Source: Lanius collurio | Lineage: Eukaryota; Chordata; Aves; Passeriformes; Laniidae | Direction of reading: 5' to 3' | Length of the DNA: 64,000 nucleotides | NCBI GenBank assembly: GCA_020086605.1 | Contig: JACBWW010000008.1 | Location: forward strand, 20,517,184 to 20,581,183 | Shown here: in pieces, positions 51,215 through 64,000 of the stretch | Numbering within the stretch: the stretch's first letter is position 1 | Layout of the letters: each line of letters starts with the position of its first letter | Translations under genes and position numbers: made by a program | Notes under the pieces: generated by a model | Told to the model about the DNA's origin: nothing | What the model saw: only the letters and a program-made list of their open reading frames with translations | Database searches by the model: none

Positions 51215-54150
51215 TGTTAAATATTTTATCAAAACACTACAAAATAGTGTATATCATAAGTATGAGGATTTACAGTTATTGTGATTACCAGGGGTAAGTG
51301 GAGGTCTTGTCTCTCTTCTTCATGTGTTTGTTCTCATCCTATAGCTTTTTTTAGTCACAAACATAAAGGTCAGACAACACAACTGAAATTTTCTAAGGTA
51401 TTTCTAATTGCTGCTTATGAAAACTTGGAGATCTGAGCCTGAAACAGGCAAGCTGTTGGGTCTCAAGCTGACTTAATAAGGAAGTCTTTATGCATTTCCA
51501 GATCAGGATGCAGCTTTGATTTCATTAATAGTATATCCCCATCTGACATCATGGTTCTACTGTGTTGCTTGATTACCCTCATGTCATCAACATTTTATTA
51601 AATAATTTTTCTGGAAAGAACTTCTCTTTATTGCACAGTCTAATATATATAATCATCCAATATATTATATTGCATAATTTTATTACATATTATGATATTT
51701 GAGAGTGAAACATTTTGCAAATCCAACTCCTTCCATTAAATAATAACATGGTTGTGATATTCCATTAGGTTTGCAGTTCAACCATACAAACCACAGCTGT
51801 ATTAAATGAACATATAGCACTCCCACTTCCATAGCACTTTCTATGCAAGTTAGGTGGTTGTTTTTGTAAGGTATTATGGTATGTAAAGAGGTGTCTGCTT
51901 CAGAATTTGGCCTTCATGCTTAATTTTTTTACTTCTATGGGCTTAAACCAGACCCTTTATATTGCTTTAATGTAATTTTTGCATGCATTATAAGCACACC
52001 CACACATGCATCAGTTCAACATTCCAGCAAGGCAGCTGATTTTAAAAAAATGTTGTTAAACAAGTTGAAACTGGTTGGCACGTATCTGAAGAAAGAAATC
52101 AAATAAAATTGGCAACTAAAGAGAAAGGGAAGTTGATACTGGCACACGATCACAGAGGTCTCTAGGTAAAACATATGCAAAAGCCCTTAAAATGTAGTTC
52201 TACTTTGAAAAGTGACTATGTAAAATGTCACCTTACTCTACAGATCTATTCCTTGTATCTACTGTGTTGTATCTGCTTGCCTTATAATAAAATACATCTT
52301 TTTATTTCAATTGTTTTTCCCATTAACTCCACAGTATCAATACAAACCTGGCTTACATTTTGACACTTGTTCTACCAAAGGTCAATCACTTGACACAGTT
52401 TGCAAAAGACCCTGCAAAATACAGGTTCTCTGTTGGATGAGCAACAATAGAAGATCACACTTAAGCTGACAAATTCCAGGCTGGGTTTGGATTAGTGGTG
52501 AATGAAATGAAATGAAAAAAGTGAATTAAACTTCATGTATCCCATGTTATTTTTTTAATTGTCCCAGTCCCTTTGACAGAAATGCTCAGATTGAAGTTTT
52601 TAGTTTCAGTGGGCTGGTATTTCATGAAAGAGCATAGAAAATGAATTCTGGAAATTTAAGCTCATGATTGCAAATGGAGTAAATCTGGTCTGAAGAGAAT
52701 GGCATAGGAAGAAAGAGCCATTCAGCTGTTTCTGGAATTACTTTCTACATCAGTAAAGTCCTTTCAGGTACAACTGGTAGAAGTAATGCCCATGTTATAG
52801 CCTTCCTGTTCTTTTTTTTTTAAGGTTTAATTTTGTAGTATTGAAAGTAGGTATTCAGTATTGACCTTTTGCCATAAGTGCCTTTCTGCCTAATTATCAT
52901 TTTGCAGGATTCATTTTGTCAAGGCAAGGGGTTTATTTCTATCCTTTTATCATGATAGACACTTCATTAGACATGCTGAAAATATAATTATGTCTGATCA
53001 CATACTTCTCAAACCCCTGAACATAGTGCAGATACTCATTTGTGTATCTACTTGTCTAGTGCTTACTTAAGTTTCTTGCCCTTACTACATGTAAAGTAGC
53101 ATTGAAATATGCAAATATATGAGAGTTATCTGACTATGTGTTAGTCAGAACTCTTAAAATCTGATTATCAGTGTTATTTGTAAATATGATTACCTGTCCT
53201 CTAGTCAACCTGCGTTTCTTTCGCAACTTCCACTTCTTTTATCTGCCTTTCTATGGTAGTGCTTTCATTTTAAACTATATGAAAGAAGAGAAAAACGTGT
53301 CCAGAGCTGATGGAGACATGAAGAATTTCAAGCTGGACAACTGACAGAAGTGTTATTACAGCAGTTTGATAAACTCAGAGCTTAAAACTTGAGGTTACAA
53401 TACTGCTTGAGTATCAACATTGCTACATTGAATCGTGATCAGGAAATGGGATGTTGCAAGAATTTTGAGTTGTTTGATGTGAATAAAGAAAGGTTTGGGT
53501 ATTTCAGGACAAGGAAATTTTTCTGAACAGTCTTACAGTATGTGGGCATTGACACATTGGCTGGCGCAATGCAAGCACGCTTAACTGATGACACAGCCTC
53601 TGACAGGATCACAGAAGTGTTCAAAATTCCGTGGAGAGTGTTAGAAAGGCTGAAGACTTTATTTTGTGATATTCTAAAAAAAAGCTAAAACTTAAACAGG
53701 ATTGCTGCGGTTTTTTTCTCAGTGTTGTGTGTTGTGGTGGTGTGACAAATACTGTTGTTCACATGTTTCTGTTTTTTATTGTTGAGACTTTGGAAGCATA
53801 CCTCATATTTGGCATCAGGGCTGATTGTGTGATCAGACGAACTAAAAGCCACGTACTTCCACCAAGCCTGAGATAATGCTGCAGTGAAGCAATTATGTCT
53901 TCAGCAGAGGACATCAGCTGAGCTCACAGTCAGCAGTTTGCTGGTGATCCAAGACTGCATTTCAGCAATGGAAGGAGCCATCTGCATGCATAACACTGTT
54001 CTCAGATATGCCTTTTATCCTATCATTTGCAGCTCAAAGAAGGTCTACTACTCCATGTGTGTGTGCTGAAAGAGGCCTCCCCATGTTCATCTCTCCCTTT
54101 TCTGTACTTGTGATACAACAGCAATTTGTTTGGGAAACTATATAGATCAG

Positions 54151-54179
54151 GCAAATTACATGGAGTTTTGTGGTCTATA
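54151..54179 (+). repeat. Short dispersed repeat, copy 1
   Basis: The 21 bases starting GCAAATTACATGGAG are identical to 56,602-56,622, and the next 8 match with two differences. A shared AGGCATAG follows at different spacing. The element type is unknown. Confidence 0.5.
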
Positions 54180-55259
54180 CCTTTGGGATTCATAGGCATA
54201 GTGCATACTTTGTGTTTTCTGACCTGACTTTCTGTTTATGTAGAGAATACCCCAGGGGATTCATGACAGTCATGGGGTTTTTCTCCTCCTTTCAAACAAA
54301 AAGGTAAATCTGGTGAAAATTTTCTAATCTGGTGGTTGTTACTATGGCAACCTGAAATCTGGCTTTCTGTGTTTGTCTATAAGCTGACTTGAGATGCTAA
54401 CATTAGGTAAAGTCCTTTGCTTTCCATTTCCTTTTCAGTTTCTCTTCCAGCATTCCCATGCCTACCACTTTTGGATGGTATCTCATGGTACCCCTGAGAA
54501 ACTGGAGTGCTGCATATTGCCTTTATCTCCAGTTGTTTGAATCATCAGTGAATGGGGTCCATGTGTTACCAGTTACAAGTCGTTGTAGTGATTACATGAA
54601 ATGCTGCCTGAAATGCCTTGTATGTGTTACAGATTGTAAAACTGAGTGATCTGATGATCCCTCTCAACCTGTGGACTGCAGTCTTACTCTGCACATCAAC
54701 ATTTTAGGAGTTTTATGTGTTTAGTTGAATAATACTGAAAGTCTGGCATGCCATGTTTTGATAATGCTGGACTTTCATTGGTCTCAAGGAGAAAATGTCG
54801 CACACGGTTTTTGGGGGAATTTTTTTTTCATTGTAATGTGGGATCTGTCATGGCTGTGCCAAAAATCTGTTGATGTAATTTCTCTTGCCAGTGCTTTGAA
54901 TCAGGGATGGGGGGAAAACTCAAAATAAAAACATATGTCATAGAATTTAGGATTTAGATCTAAATGCCAGTTTCTCATGTTGGCCATAGGCATTATTTGT
55001 AGGAAAAAATTTACACCCACTACCTTGAATTACTGTGACGTGTATTTTTCAATCACGATACTGCATTAGCAGACAAAGGGTTATTGTCAACTTTCATGTC
55101 CATTTTAGTGCCCTAGAAAGTGATTTGGCAAAACACTCTGCTGTAAGGACTCAGGGGTGATGATTATGTTCTTTCTGTTCTTTATAAATGGATCATACTG
55201 ATTTTCTAGCTACTTCCATCTCTTCCCCAAAAAAAGAACCAAAACTGATGGCAGTAAAT

Positions 55260-55300
55260 TATCTTTAGCTAAAGATAGCTTACTTTAGCACTAAAGTAAG
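55260..55300. repeat. Two adjacent palindromes
   Basis: A perfect 18-bp palindrome (55,260-55,277, centre TTAGCTAA) is followed after one base by a hairpin with two perfect 10-bp arms and a CA loop (55,279-55,300, arm CTTACTTTAG). Both contain CTTTAG/CTAAAG, so one may derive from the other. No protein-binding role is evident. Confidence 0.7.
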
Positions 55301-56601
55301 TAGTTCTATTAATAATTACTGCAGATTGTTTTCTTCCAATCTGATATTTGGGAGCTGGTTTCTGATTTATACTTTTGCTTTGAAAAGAAAATAGCTTCAG
55401 CAGAAAGAGAGAAGGGTACTGTGTTGGGTCCAAGTACGTAGCAGCTTAAGTAAAGCTTACAAAGGTCTAAAGTAATTGCCAGGTATTTAAATTGGAAAAT
55501 ACCCAGTGAGTGTAAAAATAATATTTAAAAAAACTACTCTGAAGCTCCTGAGAATATGCACAATTTTAACATTTCTATTAATGCTAGACTTGATTGTATG
55601 ATTTTTAGCTCTATTTGATTTAGTTCTGACTGTTCCATTCAGCATCATAATCAGGAATAGTCAGTTACCATCCAGGTTTGACTCCTGGTCTGAAGTGTCT
55701 GAAGAAAGTCAGCTCTCTATTTAGATTTGATCTGTATTTCCATATGGTAGAGAGCCCAGATGATGTTCTTAATACGAAACTTGGCAATTTTTCCACAGGA
55801 ATGGGGGATGCCTTAAAAATATAAATTACCATTATCAAAACAAAATAAAGCTTTGAATCTTATAAAGCAGCTGCTGTGAGTCAGCCCCTAATTTGAAGGA
55901 AATTCAAAGTGTGGTAGTAATATTCAGAGCAGTAAGTCCTTTCATGTCAGCAGTGTTTTATGTCCTGAAACTGCTTTTGCTTTGATATTATGGGCAGACA
56001 AGCTGTTTCAGGATATGTGTACCCTTGTGTTTATTAACTTTAGCTTCTGCAGCTTCTTTAACTCTGTTCTCTGTTGATTCCCTTGTAACTTGTTGAAGTT
56101 CATATCTCATTCCTAGCTGTGTTACTTAAATTAAAGTCTCCTTTGTCCATTTTTGCTTAAGTGCCCTAGGAGATCTGGAGACTACTGATCTTACTTCTTG
56201 CCCACTTAAGTAATCTCCAGATAAATCTATTGCACCACTTTTTTTTTAATTCCATAGAATCAAGCAACAAATTTAAAATCTGTTATGTACTAAATGACTT
56301 AATGTTTAGCCATTAATCAGGACTACTATTATAGTTTCAAACTGAGACTTCAGCCTCTTCCTTTGCAAGATACAATACTTGGGAAGGATTATGCTGTTAC
56401 AGTTATATTTAATGAGTGCACTAAGTACTGTGGATAGAATCACTATTGAATACAGGCAATTATTTAATGATACGGTGGTGTGTCCTTCTGATAATGCATT
56501 AATTGAAATGATCATTATGGTCGCAGTATAGAGATAAATACTGTAGCTGACTGCAACTTTCATTTTATTTCAGTATTCCTAATTATCACAAATACATAGT
56601 A

Positions 56602-56630
56602 GCAAATTACATGGAGTTTTGTAGTCCATA
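56602..56630 (+). repeat. Short dispersed repeat, copy 2
   Basis: This is the second copy of the word at 54,151-54,179, in the same orientation 2.4 kb downstream. Confidence 0.5.
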
Positions 56631-59600
56631 TTTTATTGACTACTTTGCCATGCTGTGTTCAGGCATAGAAATTTTTACCAGTTTTATTTCTTATGGGATT
56701 CTTTACTATTCAAAAACCTTTTCATTTTTCTAAAATCTAATGTTTTTATACAAAGATAAAGACTTAGATTTTTGGATGCTGCTACTTTGTCCCATACCAT
56801 CTTTGTGTTGATTAGAGGAATTCTGGTTTTTTCAAACCTTTTTTCAACTTATTTTTTTATTGATTATACCTCAAGACAGACACTCCAAAAGTGAGCGGTA
56901 AACTTCTGGAAATTTTCGTAGAGATGCTCAGATGTTATTAATAATCAAGTATAAATTTTATGGGTTTTCTTATGCGTTTTAGTTGATCTTATTTAGAATT
57001 ATGCATAGATCTGCATCTTTGTCTTCATTATTTGGGACATGTTTGCAGTCACTTTCTTTTTAAAATAGTTTCTCCATCCTGTTCACCTCACTAGAGTAAT
57101 TTATAGGGAGATACAGTATTGGATTATGGTTGAACTTTTTTCCTGAGCAGACTTGAGATATGTCTTGTTAGTCTTATTTACTGGAAGTGTCTGAATTTTG
57201 TTGCTGAAAAAATTAATCCGGAGAACATTTAAAATGTGAAGAGGCAATAACTCTATGGAGAACCCCAAGAAAGAAGAAAGATATGAATAAAACTGAAAGG
57301 AGTGAGGATTGCACAACTGATATGTGGTAAGCTTGTACTTTTAAATAAGTAGAAATAACAATATCATGAAAGTGAGTAATCCCTTTACAGGCTGTCCAAA
57401 AGATGTTGACAATCTATGGAGCTAATGGAAGAGTGGGAGGGATCAAATAGAAAGAATAATCTGGAAGAATTATTTTTCTGAGACACGTAAGATAGGTTTA
57501 AATCTGGTAAATATAATTGAGAATTATTAAAATGTAGATAAAACAGAAGTCTTAACATGTGAAGAGTTGTGGAGAAAGGGAATACAAAGAGATTTGGCAG
57601 ATATCATCAAAAGGAATGAAAACAAGCTGAATGAAAATTTCTTGAAAACTTCATTGAGGTTTTACTGCTTAATAACGGAAGGAGAGTCATACAGAAGGGT
57701 GACTCTCTTCATGGATATAGAAATCCAAGAAAATAAACTTTCAAGTTATTAAACAGTATAGATAAGCAGACAAAAAAGTTGAAAACAAGAATGGAGATGC
57801 ACAATCTGCAGATGCTACATTAAAAATGAGAAGATGATAAAAACCTTGGAATGAGTCTCAGGTGCAGACTTCTGATGGAGTTGAGTCTTAAAATTGATCT
57901 GACGATTATCTCTGGCTTTTCTGTAGTTAAAGTACATACACTGTTACATCCCTCTTTGGCTTCTTCAGTTTCTACTGAGGTTTGAATCTGGGCTTCATTC
58001 TTTAAGAGAGTGGGTCAGTTAATGTGATTACAGTGCTCTGCACACTTGTTGATCTTCATGAGACTTGAAGATTTGATATACTGGTGGCACATCTCATCTG
58101 CCACATTATTGGGCAGATAGAGTCAGTAGAGTGAAGTCTCTTAGTGCATCAAGTCTCTGCTGGAATGAGACAGAGGGAGACAACTAATTTGACTTAGATC
58201 CTTATCAAAGAACCTTTTTAAAGTGTTCAGGGATTGGCATTTCAAAGGGATGATAGGTTGATGTGAATTGTGAAATGAAGCTGTGAGAATGTTGGTGTAT
58301 CACCCCAAGACACAGCCCAATGGTATCTTCTGTGTCAGAAAGTACAGAAATGAATGAAACACTTTAGGAGCTATGGTAAGTTGTTTTCTGGTTGAAAGAG
58401 TAAAAATATATAACTCTGAGTGTTTTAAAATAACCTTGTTCTTAGACATAAAATTTAAGTAACTATTTACTGAAGTGCTACAGAGAACTGAATCTAAAAA
58501 CTAAATGTAATGCATAAAATTTCCAGCAGAGCTAGTTTATGGGAAAGTTAAGATGAAACATGCAGAAATTTTCTACTCTTATACGATAGGGTTGTGCACC
58601 CATAATGAAGAAAAATTATGATGTAGGAGAGGAAGAGAGAAAGAAAAAGATGCTTCATTGTACTGAAGCAAATATACACAATAATGTAATTAACATCATG
58701 GAAGGACATAAAATATACCTTGTAAGTGAATGAAAGAACAGAATGATTGAAGATCCACACCAAGAAAAACTGTAATGGTTTGCAAAACAAATGTATATTT
58801 ATGGTAAATACACAGTAGTCAGATAATGCTTTGGTAGAATAACACGTAGGCAATTAAAACAGGTAGAACAGGAAGTACCTTGCAAAGACAAACTAGAAAG
58901 CAGTGTGAATAACTGCTCACATAAGTCTCTGGGAGCAAAACTTGAGGCACTGTACTTTGAGCTAGTGCAGGGTTGTATTCTTAGTTCAATGGTCTAGACA
59001 GCTGGAGGCCATTCTAGACTTCAGCCAATTAAACAAATTAAGTATGAGACATAGGATGCGAAGATTAAAGTTAATTATGAAAAGAAATGGATGAAGCAGA
59101 TTGTATAGACAGAATTTCTTCATTGCATCTCATCTGTTGAGCCTCATAGTGTGGTTGTTACTTCCAGCAAGCTATTCTGTGGTTATTTTGCTTAAATGGC
59201 ACATCTAGTTTGATCTCCTGTCTGAAAGATAACAGGCTGCCCTTCTCAAGTGTCTGGAAAGCAGCTACTACACTGAAGGTGTGAAACAGATGCTTGAATA
59301 TTAGTTAGAAGTGTGAAGAGTAGAATCTAACCTTGCAGTCTACTTTGTGTGTTATTCTACAAAAGGACAGGTTTGTTCTGCTTCAGAAGAGTTCTTGAGA
59401 AAATCTGCAAGGTATCTTTTCAGCAGTTTTGTTAATTACATAGGTGAGGAATCTATGGCAGAAGCTGAAAGAGCAAATTAACTTCTTTTAACCTGCACAA
59501 GATACTAAGATGGAGAGTAATTTAGGAAATGAAGGGTTACAAAATAATATCCTAAAGCAATTCCTCTAAATATTCTAAAACAGTACATATTAACTCTCTT

Positions 59601-59877
59601 GATCACATGTGGTAGTGTTTTAAGATTTGATTCTATAATATAGTACTTTGTATATAGAGTTCTGTAAAAGGTATTTTTACACAATCATTATTTGCCGCAT
59701 CAATGATTTTTGTTATAAGTCTAAGCAGTCTATTTTAATTAACAGTTTAATTTAAAATATAATGTAGGATTGTTATTTAAATGAAATGCAACAATTGGGG
59801 ATTAATGTTAGATGAAAGGGAGTTTAAATAGAAATAATATCAATGGATGTAATTCAAACATTTAAAAAAGAAAAAAA

Positions 59878-60010
59878 GTTAATTAGGGACAACCAACATG
59901 AATTTGTGAGAGGGCCAGCCAGCTTAGGATGTTGAGATGGCAAACAAAGAAAACTGAGTGGATGTTTATTTTTACTTCCAAAAAGAATGTTACAAATTAA
60001 TCACATCCAA
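59878..60010 (+). mobile_element. Possible very old LINE reverse-transcriptase fragment
   Basis: One frame reads LIRDNQHEFVRG, resembling the 'nQHGFrkG' region of CR1/L2 reverse transcriptase. A second frame starting at about 59,959 reads VDVYFYFQKECYKL, resembling the motif A region 'VDVVYLDFSKAFDK' with the catalytic Asp lost. Their order and rough spacing fit, but a frameshift is required and the flanks show no clear support. A weak 'ESYRLVAVI' echo of 'NYRPVSL' at about 60,440 is in the wrong order for one copy. Confidence 0.25.
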
Positions 60011-63000
60011 TACTGTTGGCTAAGGTAAGAAATCTTGTTGCCAATGTAATACAGTTTATGAAATAGAAAACTCTCCTTACAATGTTAAGCAAACCATAGC
60101 AGTAGAATATAACAAATATTTTAATAGTCAGAAATTACTAGTGCTTACTGTAGGGAACGATTGTGGGTCATCTAACTTATAAACATACAAAAGTTTCCAT
60201 TATTGCATCACTGTGGTTATGAATTCAGGAAATGAAAACGATATGATTTATAAAGTAAAGTTACTTGGCTGTGCTGTACTTCATGTGTTTGTTATAGCAT
60301 TCGAACAGACTTTTAGTACTGTTCATTCAGTGGACAAATCAAATTTCAAGTGTTCCTTTCCTGCAAAACATTCCCCCAGGGAGTTTGAAGAAGTTCTTCT
60401 CACTTAGGGGAACTCTCCTGGCATCAAAATCCAACAGGAATAGAGAGCTACAGGCTTGTTGCTGTCATAATCCTATCAACACGAGCTTTTTTCTTTTAAG
60501 ATTGTCTCAGCAGTCTGTCACTGTATTTTGGAGGACTGGTTGATGCACAAAAGTAAGTTGGTTGGCAGAAGCTCAGTCAAAAGAAAAGAAAGAAAATACT
60601 GGTTCTACTTTAAGGGAAACTACCAGAAAATTTAGTGGAAGTATTCATGAGCTACAAATCCTGATAGATTTCTAGCTGTTGGCAATGATCAAGTAGATCA
60701 ATGGCCAAAAAAACATTTTTCCATCTGTATTTTTATAGAAGACTGAGCGTGGAGCACTGTATTGCAGACTTCTGTCTGCTTGTGATTAGATGTTTGCAAC
60801 ATGCATTTTATTAAACTGCCTTTTAGCCCACCTTCATAAACCAAAGCTGGTAAGGAACATGGTAGGCTGCTTATCTAAATGTATCTATCTCCAACAACTC
60901 TTTTCATTTAACACAACAAGTGAGGTTTTCTTGTCACTGTGTGACTCTGGAAACTGAGGTGTGGAGAAAAAAAAAATCAACAAATATCCTGAGACTCATG
61001 ATAAAATCATAAGTTAATAATGCTGGTGGTATTCTTGCAGAGGTATTTAAAATACTGTCTTTGGCCTGTGGAACACCTGAAGGCTTGGAACTTGTCTAGG
61101 CAGTTTATTCTAACAGTGAGCAACAGGGGAGCTCAAACAAAAGATCCTCATTTAAATGAGAGCAGTAGCTGGCAATGCTCCATCAATATTGCAATACAGT
61201 TTTCTCATTGCCCCTATTTTTATCTTACTAGTTTATTGCAGGAATTAGAAGAGTTTGTAGAGATTTTGTGGGCTTTAGATTTATTTTTCTGCAATCACAC
61301 TGAGACTTGTATGGCATTAGCAATACTGAATCTGACTTCATTCTGGATATACAGGAAATTTCTACAGATTGAAAACTTTTGATAACTCATTTGCTCATAT
61401 TAATATTTTTTTCATATATTTGTTTTGCAATTAAAGTTAAAAATCTTAGATTCAGTCTAGGAAGTTTTAAAAAGTTTTATTTAATGTGTTACTGTGATCT
61501 GTAGAGCATGCACTGGGGTTGAATGGAACCTCAGCTCAGGGGATTTGTTCTTATTACCAAGTTCTACATTTAGTATGAAAGAGATACCTAAAAAAAAGTG
61601 TTCAAATAAGATGTCACTTAAGTTCAAATCAAAAGTAACGTGTGTTACCTGATACAACTTTTGGAAAATGTGAAAAAAATAACAGTTTAAAAATGTAATC
61701 TTTTGCTTTTTTAAAGAAATTATAAGGAAATTAATTGTAACTATAAATCCTCTCAGCTTATGAGGGTAGTTGACATTGCTCTTGCCTCTCACATTGAAAG
61801 AGATGTGTAACAATGGATAAGTCCCTTCAAAATTCAGAATACGTGTCCTTCAAGTCCTGTAACAATGCATCTGGGTAATGTTCTGCAAGTCTTCATAAAC
61901 CTGGAAAGTCTCTTCACCTTTGTACTTGAGATTCAGATTGCAGGCCCCAAAAAACATGTGTCCTGCAGAAATGCATGTGGGATGACTTGCATAGCCTCAG
62001 TCACAGTGTGACACCAAATTTGCTCATAATAAAAAGAATTGTAGGTGTAGCAAGCAGGAAACAGCTCAATTGCTTTACATCAAAACACTAGATATCCAGG
62101 ACAGTGTAGACACTCCAGCTTCCTTAGACATACATTATGTAAGGGCTTGCTGCATAAAGGAGAAGAGCTATAAGGTGTGGTTAAGTTACACTTAAAGGAT
62201 ACAGGTTTGTTTGTGGTGGTGTTTAATTTGCTGACTGCTTGTAGTCAAACAGAATTTTGCTTATTGCTTCTACTCTTGGCAATAAATTAAATATTGAAAT
62301 AAACAACTTGTTACTACTTGTATCTTTCACGAGCAGCTATCTAAGTGACAGGCAGACATTGCTTCTGGGTGAGAGTGGGAGGACAGAAAATAGCTCACTG
62401 TTGCAGTATGTGGAAAAGGAATCCAAAAGAGATTTGAAGGTCTACTATATGCTAGCCACAGCTTTTTTTCCCCCTTTTCTTTTATCAGAGAGGTTAGTTA
62501 GAAAATGAACAATACCACTTAAGAATATTATTTCACTACATGTGCAATTGTGATAAAACATTGCACAGAAAAAATGATACATATTTTATAACATTTGCAT
62601 TTCTATGTTCTCCCTGATACTTCAGCTTTGCCTTTTATTTGGGCAATGATACCAGCAAAGTTGACTTTGAATACCAAAGACTGTAACTGCCATTCCTCAT
62701 GCAGCTAAAGAAAGCATTGTCTTTACATGTCCAAATACTTTCTAATTGTTTTTTGCTCCCATTTCTAACAGATCTTGAGCCTGTTTTTCAGAGTCAAGTG
62801 TTAAGAATATCTGATTTGAGATACAGCAAAATCACGATTTAATTAAGAAGCTATGTCTCTTACGTAAACAAGTAAATAAACCAGAAATTACTGTCATCTG
62901 TAAGTGAACAAGTGGAAGATTTTGAATAAAAGGGGATCTTAAATGGGAGGGAGTTAAATACAGAAATAATTTTGCATGCTCCAGTAACTGCTGGTTGGGA

Positions 63001-64000
63001 GGTGGGGGGGGAAAGGCAGTTGCAATGGGATTTGAACTTGCTACAGGTCAGCTCATTCACAATCAGAGTCCATGCCCACTTAGCCTTCAGCAGACACAAA
63101 ATAATCTAAATGAGGTTAGTTCTCAGAGCATATTAACTGTCTTGAATTTGTCTTGGGCAAGGGTAAGCTGCCAGCATGGTGCTTGGAAATATAGTAACTC
63201 TTCGTTCCATAGTGACTATGTCAAAGCTTCTGCAATTTTTAAAACTAAACTAGATATCTTGCTTAAAGTTGGTTCTAGTTCAAACAATAATAGCTGAGAT
63301 TTGTACAGAAACACTGTGGATTGTCTGTAAGACCAGAAATTGTCATAACTGATGTAACTGTCAGTCTGTCAAATCAGTGATTGACATAACTGTTCTTTCT
63401 AGCTCAGTTACTTTTCCTGCAGAAAGAATTTTAAGGCCAAGTCTAGTTAACATTCTACACTGAAGTTGTTAAGATTATTTTACTGTTGACTATGCAAGAC
63501 TTCATTTTACAGCATATATGTTTACATCATAAAACCTCTTTCTCTGAGTATTAACGAGTAAATGTGACCCTTCTCAAACACAGAGCTAGATACCAACCAA
63601 TTCACTTGTAAGAAATAGATTTCTGCATGATTACATGTCCTAGTATTTTTAACCCTGAAGCAATACAAAATGTTAAATTGAAATTGAAGCAGTAAATCTT
63701 TCCTTAGAAAGATGCACACTGTACTGTCTGCATCATTACTGAAACCATTTTACTTTGAAGCACAGAAGGAACACTTAATTTTTATTACTATTATGAAGGA
63801 AACTCTTTCATTACAGGGGAAAAAAGGCTGACAAATATGAAAATATGACTGTGATTTGGGCAGAGTTCCAGAGATGGGAGAGAGTGATGCTTTTATCTTT
63901 AGAGGGTCTTTGACTGCTGCATTTATTTCATTAATAACTCCAGTATGGCTAATGTCATACTTGGTGCATTTTTCTCTGTGTCTGGCCTTTGTATAAATTG

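Larger units (their letters stand above)
51215..64000. other. Unique AT-rich non-coding sequence
   Basis: No complete gene or well-preserved repeat is recognised. Seen within it: a very AT-rich patch at 51,640-51,690, two copies of a 29-bp word at 54,151 and 56,602, adjacent palindromes at 55,260-55,300, and possible old LINE traces near 59,880, each listed separately. Open frames of up to 120 codons (plus 61,020-61,382; minus 61,481-61,813) have no recognisable domain. Confidence 0.55.

Noticed and set aside
1..64000. CRISPR arrays, operons, tRNA or rRNA genes
   Set aside because: None seen. The repeats and composition are those of a vertebrate nuclear genome.

Overview
The window is AT-rich vertebrate nuclear DNA with no convincing complete protein-coding gene. 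It reads as a bird or other sauropsid: its recognisable dispersed repeats are CR1 LINEs, with the typical CR1 3' end and in one case a recognisable reverse-transcriptase domain, and there is a class II (alpha/beta-like) endogenous retrovirus. Most of the window is unique intergenic or intronic sequence, rich in short T and A runs.

Layout. Positions 1-27,400 are mostly unique sequence. They hold one possible pair of coding exons (about 1,608-1,702 and 11,778-11,858), two GC-rich islands that look like solo LTRs (about 8,640-8,968 and 13,429-13,643), and an eroded CR1 piece (about 24,085-24,480). Positions 27,415-32,597 hold a long plus-strand CR1 running from the endonuclease region to the 3' end. 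It is split by a complete 2,508-bp LTR element at 29,348-31,855. Positions 32,600-64,000 are again mostly unique, with a minus-strand CR1 3' fragment (46,328-46,890), a short CR1 3' tail (51,106-51,214), possible very old LINE traces near 59,880, and a pair of adjacent palindromes at 55,260-55,300.

The notable object is the LTR element. It has two LTRs of 307 and 304 bp, TG...CA ends, a perfect 6-bp target duplication in the CR1, a primer-binding-site position and a purine tract. It has no room for pro, pol or env. Its interior instead has a matrix-like gag start, a CpG-rich segment of about 800 bp unlike everything around it, and an intronless, well-preserved cold-shock domain of the vertebrate Y-box protein (YBX) type with a Tyr/Pro/Phe-rich tail. 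This looks like a retroviral element that captured a cellular nucleic-acid-binding domain and was probably moved by a helper virus. The copy is now broken by a frame change and a stop codon. Whether the family has been described cannot be decided from the sequence alone.
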